Source: Candidatus Syntrophocurvum alkaliphilum (GTDB lineage: Bacteria > Bacillota > Syntrophomonadia > Syntrophomonadales > Syntrophomonadaceae). Taken from it: a DNA stretch of 64,000 nucleotides. The DNA lies in assembly GCF_009734445.1 (NCBI RefSeq), contig NZ_CP046457.1, positions 1,668,001-1,732,000 on the forward strand, written 5' to 3'. The position numbers were made by a program, and so were the translations under genes. Positions 35,319-43,946 of the stretch are shown here, one piece after another (within the stretch, counting starts at the first letter, position 1; every line of letters begins with the position of its first letter). A model generated the notes under the pieces. It made no database searches. It was not told the origin of the DNA and worked only from the letters and a program-made list of their open reading frames with translations.

Positions 35319-36050
35319 ATGATTTTAACAAGTCAAAATACCTCAGAATTCCATAATCATTTATGGGATATTCGAATTAAAATAGTTACACTTTTCCTGT
35401 TAGTGTTAGGAATAATAAGCTTAAATACACCTATAATGCTATTATTATCTCTTGTTTTTCTTTTGCTTTTAGCATTATACTCTGGCTTAACTATAAAATT
35501 TATGCTAACAAGAGTGACTGTTTTACTTCCTTTTCTTATCTTAATGTCAATACCTCTCTTGCTAGGAGGAGGCATTAGTGAAATACATTATCGCTATGAA
35601 TTTGTCCTCTTACTTGTTTTAAAAGCATTAAGTTCTTTTATTGCTATGTTAATTATGGTTGCTACACAGCCCTTAGAAGAATTTTTACATGCATTAGGCC
35701 AATTAAAAGTACCAGCACCACTCATAAGTATTATTTTTTTAACATATCGTTATACTCTTCTTTTTATTAGTGAAATTAAAAGCACAAAAAATGCACTCCA
35801 AGCCAGACTATTTAAACCTAGTCTGCAAAATAATGCATTGCAAGTTTATGGAGAAATCTCAGGGGGGATGATTATAAAAGCTATAGATAGATCTGACCTC
35901 CTATATAGGGCTATGAGTACACGATGTTTTAATGGTACTATGCCTTTAGATAATCCTAAAAAGATATGTAAAAAAGACATCCTCACTTCTTCCATAATAG
36001 GAGTTTTGCTTATAATAATGTTTAGTGCAGAACGGTGGTGGATCATGTGA
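35319..36050 (+). CDS. cbiQ: cobalt ECF transporter T component CbiQ
   Basis: A 243-residue transmembrane coupling protein with about five helices. The typical CbiQ motif is FISEIKSTKNALQARLF, followed by GGMIIKAIDRSDLLYRAMSTRCFNG, which carries the Ala-Arg coupling region that contacts the ATPase. GGAGAGAG precedes the ATG. The stop overlaps the GTG start of cbiO (ATGTGA). Confidence 0.92.
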   Translation: MILTSQNTSEFHNHLWDIRIKIVTLFLLVLGIISLNTPIMLLLSLVFLLLLALYSGLTIKFMLTRVTVLLPFLILMSIPLLLGGGISEIHYRYEFVLLLVLKALSSFIAMLIMVATQPLEEFLHALGQLKVPAPLISIIFLTYRYTLLFISEIKSTKNALQARLFKPSLQNNALQVYGEISGGMIIKAIDRSDLLYRAMSTRCFNGTMPLDNPKKICKKDILTSSIIGVLLIIMFSAERWWIM

Positions 36051-36850
36051 AAACCGTTGAAATTAATAAGTTAACTTTCAAATATCCTGATCAAACAATT
36101 GGAATCAAAGATTTAAATTTAGAAATTAATTCAGCAAAAAGGGTTGCAATACTAGGATCTAATGGAAGTGGAAAAACTACTTTGTTGTTTCACCTTTGCG
36201 GAATATTTATTCCCCAAAAAGGAAAAGTAAAGGTCTTAAACGAAGAAGTAAATAAATCAAATTTGAGAAAAATACGCGAAAAAGTTGGCTTCGTTTTTGA
36301 TCATCCAGATTATCAATTATTTTCTACAAGTGTTTACAACGACATTGCCTTTGGCCCTATAAACCTAGGTTTAGATGAAAAAACAATAAAAAAAAGGGTG
36401 CAAAAAGCAATGAAACTTGTAAATATAGAAGATTTAGCAGCAAAATCCCCTTCTCGTTTAAGCTGGGGACAGAAAAAAAGAGTTGCTATTGCAGGTGTAT
36501 TAGCTATGAATCCAAGCTTAATAATTTTTGATGAGCCATTATCAGGTCTTGATCCAGCCTCAATGCAAAGCTTTACCACAATTTTAAATCAGGTTTATGA
36601 TCAGGGAAAAACAGTTTTTATAAGCACACATGATGTAGACTTTGCCTATAGCTAGGCAGACCATATAGTGATATTAAATAATGGAAAGATACTTGCTGAA
36701 GGCGCATCATCTTTATTAACAAATAAAAAGCTAATGGAAAGCGTTAGTTTAGACATTCCAGTATTAGTTAAAGTTTTTGAAGGGGTAGACTATTCACCTC
36801 GCACTATTACAGAAGCAAAAAAAATTATAAATAAAAAAATGGAGGCTTGA
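36047..36850 (+). pseudogene. cbiO: cobalt ECF transporter ATPase CbiO interrupted by an in-frame amber codon
   Basis: Walker A GSNGSGKTT, Q-loop region FVFDHPDYQLFS, signature LSWGQKKRVAIAG (W in place of the common G), Walker B LIIFDEPLSGLD and H-loop STHD are all present. After DVDFAYS at codon 202 a TAG (36653-36655) interrupts. The same frame then continues ADHIVILNNGKILAEGA to a TAA at 36850. Homologues typically have Trp here (AYxWADxI), so TGG to TAG fits a single base change. The truncated product keeps all catalytic motifs but loses ~65 C-terminal residues. It could be a true nonsense mutation, a sequencing error, or read through. Confidence 0.85.
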
Positions 36851-36856
36851 TATTTA

Positions 36857-37279
36857 ATGAAACGGATTAATATTAAAAAACTTACTACTATTTTTCTACT
36901 AAGCTTTTTTTGCTTAGCAGTACTAACCGCCCCAGTTTTTGGGCATTGTTTGCTTATTGAAGAAATTGAAGAAGGTAAAGTTAAAGTTTACTTTGATGAT
37001 GGGACTACTAGTGAAAATATCGAAGTAACAGTTTTTGATGAAAAAGGAACAGAACTAACTATAGGAAATCCTGATGAAAACGGTTATTTCCGTTACTCTA
37101 CCGATCTGGATGCATATGCTATTGTAGCAAATGATGGTGTAGGACACCTTGCTACATTAACTTTAGGTGAAGGTAAATCTGTTTCTCACTCTCATGGTAA
37201 TAGAACCGTTCAAATAATTAGTATTGTCTTGATTTTTTCAGCTGTAGCTTTTTATTTTTATCGCAGAAAAAGTAAATAA
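36857..37279 (+). CDS. NikL/CbiL-like extracytoplasmic accessory protein of cobalt uptake
   Basis: A 140-residue protein with a signal peptide (about residues 1-29, ending VLTAPVFG), which if cut there exposes an N-terminal His (HCLLIEEIEEGKVKVYF). An immunoglobulin-like regulatory domain follows, then a His-containing SHSHGNR and one C-terminal helix before RRKSK. Proteins of this build accompany CbiMQO/NikMNQO transporters that lack CbiN, and the exposed His is thought to help pass metal to the M subunit. No cbiN is seen here. GGAGG precedes the ATG. Confidence 0.72.
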   Translation: MKRINIKKLTTIFLLSFFCLAVLTAPVFGHCLLIEEIEEGKVKVYFDDGTTSENIEVTVFDEKGTELTIGNPDENGYFRYSTDLDAYAIVANDGVGHLATLTLGEGKSVSHSHGNRTVQIISIVLIFSAVAFYFYRRKSK

Positions 37280-37296
37280 TAAATTATATAACTAAT

Positions 37297-37331
37297 AAAG
37301 CGAGATATTTATTAAACATCTCGCTTTTTAT
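37297..37331. terminator. terminator between cbi transport operon and opuA
   Basis: AAAGCGAGAT (37297-37306) pairs with ATCTCGCTTT (37318-37327), followed by TTATT on the plus strand. A-rich sequence on the left makes it plausible for the converging opuA operon as well. Confidence 0.85.
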
Positions 37332-37359
37332 TGTTAAAGTAACCTTGCTTTTTTAAAGA

Positions 37360-38529
37360 CTAAGTTAAACCCGAAAGAATAGATACCCTTACTATAATTC
37401 CTAAAAATCTGTTGTTTTCATCTAATACTGCTATAGGATATTTGGTGTCTGTAGCAAGTGGTATAAGATCTTGAATATAGGCTTCCGGTTCTGTGGTAAA
37501 ATAATCATGTTTTAAAATTTGTTCTAAAGTATAATTATTCTTGATTGCATCAATAGCATCATCCACAGTAACTATTCCTTTGAGTTCTCTGTTTTTATTA
37601 ACTACAAAAATACTAGAAATATTATTTGCTCTCATTTCCTGCAGTGCCACACGGGGACCAGAATTAATAAAAGTCATTGCACTTGGTTTTACCATAATAT
37701 TTTTAGCTTGCAAAACTTTAGAGCGGTCTATATCCTGTAAAAAATCTTTTATATAGTCACTAGCTGGTTCTGCTAATATTTCTTCCGGAGTACCTATCTG
37801 CTCAATTATCCCATCTTTCATTATCGCTACCCTATCCCCTAATTTAAATGCTTCATTAATATCATGAGTAATAAAAACTATAGTCTTTTGCAATTTAGTC
37901 TGTAAATCAATTAATTCTAGCTGCATATCACGACGAATCAGTGGATCAAGAGCACTAAAGGGCTCATCCATTAGCAATATACTAGGATCTTGGGCTAAAG
38001 CTCGAGCTAAGCCTACTCGTTGTTGCATACCACCACTTAGTTCATGAGGATAATGATATTCCCAACCTTCTAATCCCACTACTTTCAAGACATCGAGCAC
38101 AACTTTTTGTCTTTCTTCCTTAGGGTTTTTTTTCACAGACAAACCATACTCTACATTTTCCATTACTGTCATGTGAGTAAATAGTCCAAAATTCTGAAAG
38201 ACCATAGCCATTTTATTCTGTCTTAATTCCTTTAATTTTGCTTTGTTGTACTTTGTTATATCTTCACCATCAATATAAATACTGCCTGTTGTAGGTTTGT
38301 TCAACAGATTTAAACAGCGAATTAATGTAGATTTACCACTACCAGAAAGCCCCATGATTACAAAGGTTTCCTCTTCTTCTATGGTAAAAGAGGCATTATG
38401 CACCCCTATAGTATGCCCTCTGTCTTTTAAGATCTTTTCTTTGGATATCCCTTTGTTTAACTGCTTCAATACTGATTTAGGGGAGGGACCATATATTTTT
38501 GTTAAATTTTCAACCTTTATCTTTTCCAT
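37360..38529 (-). CDS. opuAA: glycine betaine/proline ABC transporter ATPase with CBS domains
   Basis: A 389-residue OpuAA/ProV-type protein. Walker A is GLSGSGKST, the signature is LSGGMQQRVGLARALA, and Walker B is ILLMDEPFSALDPLIRRDMQ. A C-terminal pair of CBS repeats covers about residues 270-389. The N-terminal extension (VLKQLNKGISKEKILKDRGH) is typical of OpuA ATPases. In OpuA the CBS pair senses ionic strength and thereby osmotic stress; whether these repeats bind a nucleotide cannot be judged here. It is third in the opuAC-AB-AA leftward order. Confidence 0.93.
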   Translation of the reverse strand: MEKIKVENLTKIYGPSPKSVLKQLNKGISKEKILKDRGHTIGVHNASFTIEEEETFVIMGLSGSGKSTLIRCLNLLNKPTTGSIYIDGEDITKYNKAKLKELRQNKMAMVFQNFGLFTHMTVMENVEYGLSVKKNPKEERQKVVLDVLKVVGLEGWEYHYPHELSGGMQQRVGLARALAQDPSILLMDEPFSALDPLIRRDMQLELIDLQTKLQKTIVFITHDINEAFKLGDRVAIMKDGIIEQIGTPEEILAEPASDYIKDFLQDIDRSKVLQAKNIMVKPSAMTFINSGPRVALQEMRANNISSIFVVNKNRELKGIVTVDDAIDAIKNNYTLEQILKHDYFTTEPEAYIQDLIPLATDTKYPIAVLDENNRFLGIIVRVSILSGLT

Positions 38530-38551
38530 GTTTATATTCTCCTAAGTTTTC

Positions 38552-39406
38552 TTAGTTATTTTCTGAAGTTTGATTTTTTTGGCTTATCCCCTGGGTAAGC
38601 CTATCTATTACTATCGCTAAAATTACTATAGCTAGACCTGCTTCAAAACCTCTAGCTATATCTATTCGATTAATGGAAATCAGTACTTCTGAGCCTAAAC
38701 CACCAGCTCCAATCATGGAACAAATAACTACCATAGCTAATGCCATCATAATAGTTTGATTAATACCTGCCATTATAGTAGGCATTGCTTGAGGTATTTG
38801 CACCCGAGTTAAAAGCTGCAAGGGGGAGGAACCAAAAGATATTGCCGCTTCCACCATTTCTTTGGATACCTCGCGGATACCTAAGTTAGTTAGCCTAATT
38901 ACCGGGGGAATTGCATAAATCATAGTAGCAAAAATCGCCGGCACCTTACCCATACCAAATAACATCATAGCCGGAATCAAATAGACAAAACTAGGCATAG
39001 TCTGCATGGCGTCTAGTATTGGTCTCATAGCAGTTTCTACACCATCCTTATAAGCCATAAGTATACCGATAGGAATACCTAAAATAATTGATATTAAAAC
39101 TGCTGTAAGAACTATAGCTATAGTTAACATCAATAGTTCCCATAAACCAAAAGATCCTATCAATGTAAATAGTCCGGCATATAGAAAAGCAGATACTAAT
39201 CCTTTTATTCTCCAACCAAAAATAAACACTAGAGCTATAAATACCCACCAAGGTACCATTAAAACAAATTTTTCAATATTAATTAAGACATAAAGCACCC
39301 CTGAGGTTATAGCATCAAAAATATTTCCGTGTTCTAAAATTAGCCACATTATGAATTTTTCTACATAAATACCTAGTTCAAATCGTAAAAATTCGGGAAA
39401 TTCCAT
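38552..39406 (-). CDS. opuAB: glycine betaine/proline ABC transporter permease
   Basis: A 284-residue permease with about six or seven helices. The start MEFPEFLRFELGIYVEKFIMWL aligns with OpuAB N-termini. ILGIPIGILMAYKDGVETAMRPILDAMQTMPSFVYLIP and GIREVSKEMVEAAISFGSSPLQLLTRVQIPQ (the EAA loop) are typical. The ATG at 39406 is the first possible start (an in-frame TAA lies 15 bases upstream), yet no ribosome site lies within 12 bases. One lies just beyond a 12-bp hairpin (see next entry). Confidence 0.92.
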   Translation of the reverse strand: MEFPEFLRFELGIYVEKFIMWLILEHGNIFDAITSGVLYVLINIEKFVLMVPWWVFIALVFIFGWRIKGLVSAFLYAGLFTLIGSFGLWELLMLTIAIVLTAVLISIILGIPIGILMAYKDGVETAMRPILDAMQTMPSFVYLIPAMMLFGMGKVPAIFATMIYAIPPVIRLTNLGIREVSKEMVEAAISFGSSPLQLLTRVQIPQAMPTIMAGINQTIMMALAMVVICSMIGAGGLGSEVLISINRIDIARGFEAGLAIVILAIVIDRLTQGISQKNQTSENN

Positions 39407-39450
39407 TTTTTTGGTATTAAATTACGCCTAATTTAATACCCTCTCACCTC
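39407..39450 (-). promoter_or_regulatory. hairpin between Shine-Dalgarno and start codon of opuAB
   Basis: On the minus strand AGAGGTGAGAG (39451-39441) is followed by a perfect 12-bp hairpin, GGTATTAAATTA/TAATTTAATACC with loop GGCG (39440-39413). Then come six A and the ATG. Unfolded, the SD is ~37 bases from the start; folded, the spacing is about 9. The ribosome site may therefore work only with the hairpin formed. Confidence 0.6.
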
Positions 39451-39471
39451 TCCCAGTTTATAATTTAATTG

Positions 39472-39507
39472 GAAATAGTTGGCCACTTATAACTGACCAA
39501 CTATTTC
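39472..39507 (-). terminator. hairpin after opuAC
   Basis: GAAATAGTTGG (39472-39482) pairs with CCAACTATTTC (39497-39507), 30 bp after the opuAC stop. There is no U tract. It probably stabilises the binding-protein message or partly terminates it, giving more OpuAC than permease. Confidence 0.55.
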
Positions 39508-39536
39508 TACATTATTTAACTAAATAAAAATTATTG

Positions 39537-40553
39537 CTATAGAGCTTGTTTTACCTTGTCTGCAACTTCAGCAGGAACCCAAGAGGTCCAGAGATCTTCG
39601 TATTCATTGAGGAACCATATTGCAGCTTCCTTTTCATTTGCATCATTTTCTTGCATATATAAAAGGGCCTCCCCTGTCATTTCACTACTAGTTTCATAAT
39701 TTTTCAAAAATTCCATTACTTCGGGTTTTCTTTCTGGAAAATCCTGATGAACGTCAACATATACAGGTTGAGGTGGTAATTCACATAGATATCCTGAATC
39801 CCACAGCTCTTGATCAAAAGGCTCATCTTCTAGTAAAGTCATATCTAGCATACTTATTACCCAAGTAGGCTCCCAGTAATATCCAACCCAAGGCAATCCT
39901 CTTTCATAGGCTGTAATCATTGAAGTAGCTAAAGCTGTATCTGAACCTGGACTAAAATAGTTGTAATATTCTAACAGACCATAATTTTCAAGCTTCTCCC
40001 TAAAAATTTCATCTGTAGTCCAACCAGGTATAGATCCGTATATTCTGCCTTTGCCCGGCTCTTCTGGATCCTCAAAAACTTCCCAGTAATCCTTTAAATC
40101 TTTTACTGTCCTTAAGTCTGGAGTCATAGGTTCTATTCCTCTATCCGGATCCCCTTCAATCATATATGTAGGAACCCATAATCCCTCATAAGAACCATCA
40201 AAATTCAAAGAAGCCTGAACCACATCTCCTCTTTCTAGTGCTTCTTCATATATGTCTATACGATTATTACTCCAATTCTCCATAAATACATCTACATCGC
40301 CATCAGTCAATGCTTGGAAAATAGCATCACTAGAACCGCTTATTTCGTCAGTATTGTAATTATACCCTTCTTCAATAATAATACGGGCTACATGATTATG
40401 AACTTTAATGCTATCCCAATCTGCATTTCCAAAAGTTATCGTAGCTTGTCCATCTGTATCTTGTCCTCCACAGCCGGCCGTAAATAATAAGGCTGAAGAT
40501 AACAAAATAACTAGCAACAAACTAAGATATTTTTTCTTTCTTAGACCAATCAT
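39537..40553 (-). CDS. opuAC: glycine betaine ABC transporter substrate-binding lipoprotein
   Basis: A 338-residue protein. The lipoprotein signal MIGLRKKKYLSLLLVILLSS ends in the lipobox LLFTAGC (Cys ~28). The mature OpuAC/ProX domain has GNADWDSIKVHNHVARIIIEEGYNY, DVFMENWSNNRIDIYEEAL, then PGWTTDEIFREKLENYGL and WVGYYWEPTWVISM, where Trp residues usually form the aromatic box for quaternary amines. GGAGG lies close upstream of the ATG. First gene of the opuA operon. Confidence 0.92.
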   Translation of the reverse strand: MIGLRKKKYLSLLLVILLSSALLFTAGCGGQDTDGQATITFGNADWDSIKVHNHVARIIIEEGYNYNTDEISGSSDAIFQALTDGDVDVFMENWSNNRIDIYEEALERGDVVQASLNFDGSYEGLWVPTYMIEGDPDRGIEPMTPDLRTVKDLKDYWEVFEDPEEPGKGRIYGSIPGWTTDEIFREKLENYGLLEYYNYFSPGSDTALATSMITAYERGLPWVGYYWEPTWVISMLDMTLLEDEPFDQELWDSGYLCELPPQPVYVDVHQDFPERKPEVMEFLKNYETSSEMTGEALLYMQENDANEKEAAIWFLNEYEDLWTSWVPAEVADKVKQAL

Positions 40554-40778
40554 ACAAACTCCTCCTTAGTTAATTTTCTACAAAATAACACTTAATACAT
40601 CATAGTTTATTTATTCTGTTTTGCATAATCATTAATTCTAGATAATAACTGTATTAAGTATTGAATCAACAATTTATTTTTAAATATCTCTGTTTCTTAT
40701 TGCTTTTTTTTGGATTTTAAGTCAATCTGTAGCTTGTTACATTTAATTCCATATAGATATAGAATTATATAATCCTTT

Positions 40779-40840
40779 ATTCTGCTGCAAAAAGTAACTA
40801 CAACTTAAGGCTGAGCTAACTTTTTTCGCAGTGAAATCAA
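40779..40840 (+). repeat. dispersed repeat, copy 5 (inverted orientation)
   Basis: The reverse complement of the core occupies 40784-40803. It continues through CTTAAGGCTGAGCTAAC to TTTTTTCGCAGTGAAATCAA, so left arm TTCTGCTGCAAAAAGT and right arm ACTTTTTTCGCAGTGAAATC form imperfect terminal inverted repeats about 60 bp apart. It is the only copy not next to a stop codon. The remaining 40554-40778 and 40841-40927 are AT-rich with no gene. Confidence 0.75.
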
Positions 40841-40927
40841 TTATTTAATTTTTATTGATTTAGTGAAAGGATCCATCCATTTATGCATATAAACTAGTAA
40901 AGGATAATGTTGGGAGTGAAAAATTAA

Positions 40928-43024
40928 ATGAAAAAATATCAAATCCTCATTGCATGTACTGTGTGCTTTTTCTTTTTTTTTCCGAGTATTGCTCTTGCCG
41001 ATAAAGAGCTTACTGTTAGAGAAGCAATTGAATTAGTTAAAACAAAGATCGATATTCCTGAAGATGCTACTGAATTTAGGTCAAATTACAATGAAGTTAA
41101 TGAAAGAGGCCAATGGGAATTAAATTGGCAAAGCGAAGATCAGCATATAAGGGTAAATGTTGATCAACAAACCGGTAATATTCATCGCATGTATAGTTAT
41201 GACCGTACTGATGAAACTACACCTACTTTATTACCAAATGTATCTGAAGAAAAGGCATTTGAAACCGCTTATGAATTCATGAAACTAGCAATACCTAATC
41301 AGGTAGATCAATTAAAGTTTAAAGAAGAAAAAAACATAGAGCCTAGACCTCTAAGATTTAGGTCTCAATACACATTTCATTTTGAAAGAATAGTAAATGA
41401 CATTACTTACGTTAATAATAGCGCTTCCATAAGCATTTGTACTACCACCGGAAACATAACTAATTATAATTTCAATTGGAACTATGATGCAGATTTTGTT
41501 TCCCCTGATAACTTAATTACCAAAGAACAAGCTAAAGAAGCTTTAGAGAGTGAAATATTTGAACTTATGTATTATAAGCCTTCTTATGCTGATGAAAAAG
41601 TAGTTTTAATCTACGGAATTAGAAATGTAAATCAAAAAATGGTTGATGCCAAAACTGGTGAACTTTATGGTTCTAATCAATATAGAAATTATGATAAAAG
41701 AGAGCTAGACGGTATGGTTGAGGAAGCAGCAGAAGGTAATTTATCACCTTTAGAGCTAGAAGAAGTTGAATTAATCGAAGGAATTATTCCTCAAGAGGAA
41801 GCAATAAAAGAAGCTTTTAAGTATTTTCCCCTTCATGAAGGTTTCGAATTAAGCCAAACTAGAATGTATGAAGATTATAGGGACTCTAGCAAAAGAAATT
41901 GGCACTTTCAATGGCGTAACAACGAAAATGCTACTGATATAAGTGGAAGGGTAACAGCAACAGTTGATGCTAACACTGGTGAAGTATATGCCTTTTCTAA
42001 AAATATTCATGATCGTGACAACCAAAGACCCCGCTACTCAAAAGATGAAGCATTAAAAATAGCTGATGAGTTTTTAAAAACCCATCAGCCACAAAAAAAT
42101 AAAGAGATAAAATTACTTAATGATAATACAACTAATGTGATAGATGATTCATCACAAACTGCTAACTTCCGATATGTAAGATTAGTTGATGATATACCCT
42201 TTTATAATAATGGTTTTAACCTAAGTGTTAATCGAGTTACTGGTGAAGTTACTTCATATAGTTTTAACTGGTCAGATTATAACTTTCCTGATTCTAGTAA
42301 CATAATTGATAAAGAAAGTGCTTTCAAAAAAATATTAAAGGCAAACCCTTTAGTGCTTAATTATGTTAATACTACTAATAATAATAAAATAAATTTATAT
42401 TATCACCTTTCTAAAAATGAACCAGTTTATATCGATGCAGTTAATAAAGATTTATTAACAAATTCAGGTCAAATTTATGAAGAAAAAGACCTGGTTAAGT
42501 TTACCGATATAAAGAACCATCCTGCAGAACAAGATATTTCGTTACTTACACAGTTAGGTGTAATTAGTGGTAGTAACAACAAATTTTACCCTGACCAAAA
42601 TGCAACCAATGCTGAATTTATCAAAATGTTAATTTTAGCTATGGGCGCTTCTCCAGGTGAAGGTAAAGAATTAAATTTATATAATGATGAGTGGTATGCA
42701 CCCTATTATCAAACTGCTATTAATAGAAATATTATAGATTTAGATAATTTACCTGCACCCAATGATGACTTTAAAAGAATTACAGCTGCTCAGTTAATGG
42801 TTAATTCAAGAGGTTTAAATGAAATAGCAAGTTTTCATGATATTTTCAAATTTAATGTCAAAGACGCCAACAATATTACCAACGAAAACACAGGATATGC
42901 TGCCCTTTCATACAAATTAGGATATTTAAACATACAAGACAGCAACTTTTATCCTCAAAACGTTTTAACTAGAGCAGAAGCAGCTAGTACTATTATCGAA
43001 TACATGCGTAATACTGAACGCTAA
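40928..43024 (+). CDS. secreted YcdB/PepSY-like protein with C-terminal SLH repeats
   Basis: A 698-residue exported protein. The signal peptide is MKKYQILIACTVCFFFFFPSIALA. Repeated YcdB/YcdC-type units follow (about residues 30-480), each with a KDEALKIADEFLK-like helix and a VDxxTGEVxxFS strand. S-layer homology repeats come last (about 515-695: PAEQDISLLTQLGVISGSNN, FYPDQNATNAEFIKMLILAM and LTRAEAASTIIEYM). The SLH repeats should tether it to wall polymer. The ligand or inhibited enzyme of the YcdB part is unknown. GGGAGTG precedes the ATG. Confidence 0.87.
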   Translation: MKKYQILIACTVCFFFFFPSIALADKELTVREAIELVKTKIDIPEDATEFRSNYNEVNERGQWELNWQSEDQHIRVNVDQQTGNIHRMYSYDRTDETTPTLLPNVSEEKAFETAYEFMKLAIPNQVDQLKFKEEKNIEPRPLRFRSQYTFHFERIVNDITYVNNSASISICTTTGNITNYNFNWNYDADFVSPDNLITKEQAKEALESEIFELMYYKPSYADEKVVLIYGIRNVNQKMVDAKTGELYGSNQYRNYDKRELDGMVEEAAEGNLSPLELEEVELIEGIIPQEEAIKEAFKYFPLHEGFELSQTRMYEDYRDSSKRNWHFQWRNNENATDISGRVTATVDANTGEVYAFSKNIHDRDNQRPRYSKDEALKIADEFLKTHQPQKNKEIKLLNDNTTNVIDDSSQTANFRYVRLVDDIPFYNNGFNLSVNRVTGEVTSYSFNWSDYNFPDSSNIIDKESAFKKILKANPLVLNYVNTTNNNKINLYYHLSKNEPVYIDAVNKDLLTNSGQIYEEKDLVKFTDIKNHPAEQDISLLTQLGVISGSNNKFYPDQNATNAEFIKMLILAMGASPGEGKELNLYNDEWYAPYYQTAINRNIIDLDNLPAPNDDFKRITAAQLMVNSRGLNEIASFHDIFKFNVKDANNITNENTGYAALSYKLGYLNIQDSNFYPQNVLTRAEAASTIIEYMRNTER

Positions 43025-43035
43025 TAGAGTGAACA

Positions 43036-43072
43036 AGGGACATGGGTTGTTATTTACTGCCCATGTCCTTTA
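43036..43072 (+). terminator. terminator after the SLH protein gene
   Basis: AAGGGACATGGG (43035-43046) pairs with CCCATGTCCTT (43060-43070), followed by TACTTATT. The U tract is weak. Confidence 0.65.
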
Positions 43073-43083
43073 CTTATTAGACA

Positions 43084-43644
43084 TTATCTTCGAACAACTC
43101 CCATCAAATCTTCAAATGCTCTTTTCATTTCTACACTAGGATATAAATCAGCTAAAGCTTCATAAGCCCTTACACTGCTATTATTAATTTGATTCTTTGT
43201 TTCACTAAAACTCAAAGCACCATTTAAAGCCTGTTGTTTTAATTCATCCACCTCTTGTAAAAACTCTAACAAGATATTTGTATAATATGGCTGAATCTGT
43301 TTAGCTTGCTCTTTGGATATAGTATCTTCTATAATTTTACCGCCATTTTCATAATATTTACGTAATACATTGTTTAAGTAGTTATCACTTAGTTTTTGAA
43401 TTTCATTTTTAGTATCTAATTGATTAAAACCTAACTTTTTGTACAAATTGCTTTCAGGCTTTTGTTTTAATGGAGCTAATTCAAGATATATATCACCTGT
43501 ACAATACTGAAAACTAATACCTAGAGCATATATTTCTCCTACGTTTCTAGGACATCTTACAGGAAGCCTACCTGCAATACTCGAAGTAGTCATTTTTTTA
43601 GTTTTTCTTTCTCCGCTCTTTCTTTCTTTTTGTAACATATTCAT
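43084..43644 (-). CDS. uncharacterised protein
   Basis: I do not recognise this 186-residue protein. The first 20 residues are very basic (KERKSGERKTKK). A short motif, RLPVRCPRNVGEIYALGISF, is followed by CTGDIYLELAPL. The remainder (about 75-186) is charged and helical, with DNYLNNVLRKYYENGGKI and VEMKRAFEDLMGVVRR. There is no signal peptide and no membrane helix. AGGAGAGG lies at correct distance before the ATG, and codon use matches the neighbours, so it is probably real. It stands alone, convergent with the SLH gene. The two cysteines might bind metal, but no family can be named. Confidence 0.7.
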   Translation of the reverse strand: MNMLQKERKSGERKTKKMTTSSIAGRLPVRCPRNVGEIYALGISFQYCTGDIYLELAPLKQKPESNLYKKLGFNQLDTKNEIQKLSDNYLNNVLRKYYENGGKIIEDTISKEQAKQIQPYYTNILLEFLQEVDELKQQALNGALSFSETKNQINNSSVRAYEALADLYPSVEMKRAFEDLMGVVRR

Positions 43645-43756
43645 ATATAAACCTCTCCTTTCAAATCTTAATGTTTCATCACTGCTTATTTGCCATATTA
43701 TAATTGCAAGTCCCGTGCCAAAAATTAAGATTCGAAAGTGAAAATGTTAGCAAAAA

Positions 43757-43786
43757 TTAAAAACGCCCATACATGAGCGTTTTTAA
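43757..43786 (-). terminator. terminator-like hairpin upstream of the unknown gene
   Basis: TTAAAAACGC (43757-43766) and GCGTTTTTAA (43777-43786) form a perfect 10-bp stem. On the minus strand it is followed by TTTTTGC. It probably ends the leftward transcript of the sigma-54 activator gene at 44051. Confidence 0.7.
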
Positions 43787-43856
43787 ATAAAAAATTATTG
43801 AATTAAAAAGTTCAATAACAAAATTTCTTTATGATTAATATGTTAAAGTGTAATAT

Positions 43857-43913
43857 AAGTGTAACAAAAGTGTTAACTCGAGAAAGCGGTGTTACACTTT
43901 TGTTACACTTTTT
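43857..43913 (+). other. 16-bp inverted repeat with T tract, possible small RNA end
   Basis: AAGTGTAACAAAAGTG (43857-43872) pairs perfectly with CACTTTTGTTACACTT (43895-43910), with a 22-base loop, and is followed by TTT. GTTACACTTTT is repeated directly just after (GTTACACTTTTTGTAACAT). No rightward gene precedes it. It could be the terminator of an unannotated small transcript or a regulator-binding site. Confidence 0.45.
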
Positions 43914-43946
43914 GTAACATATTAGGTTATTAACATAATAGGGTTT

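Noticed and set aside
36653-36655. Pyrrolysine insertion at the cbiO TAG
   Set aside because: The usual residue there is Trp, CbiO is not a methylamine methyltransferase, and TAG is used as an ordinary stop by several genes in this window (anti-sigma, cbiM, cbiG).
36668-36850. Separate 60-codon gene after cbiO
   Set aside because: It is in the same frame as cbiO directly after the amber codon and continues the normal CbiO sequence; it is the tail of that gene.
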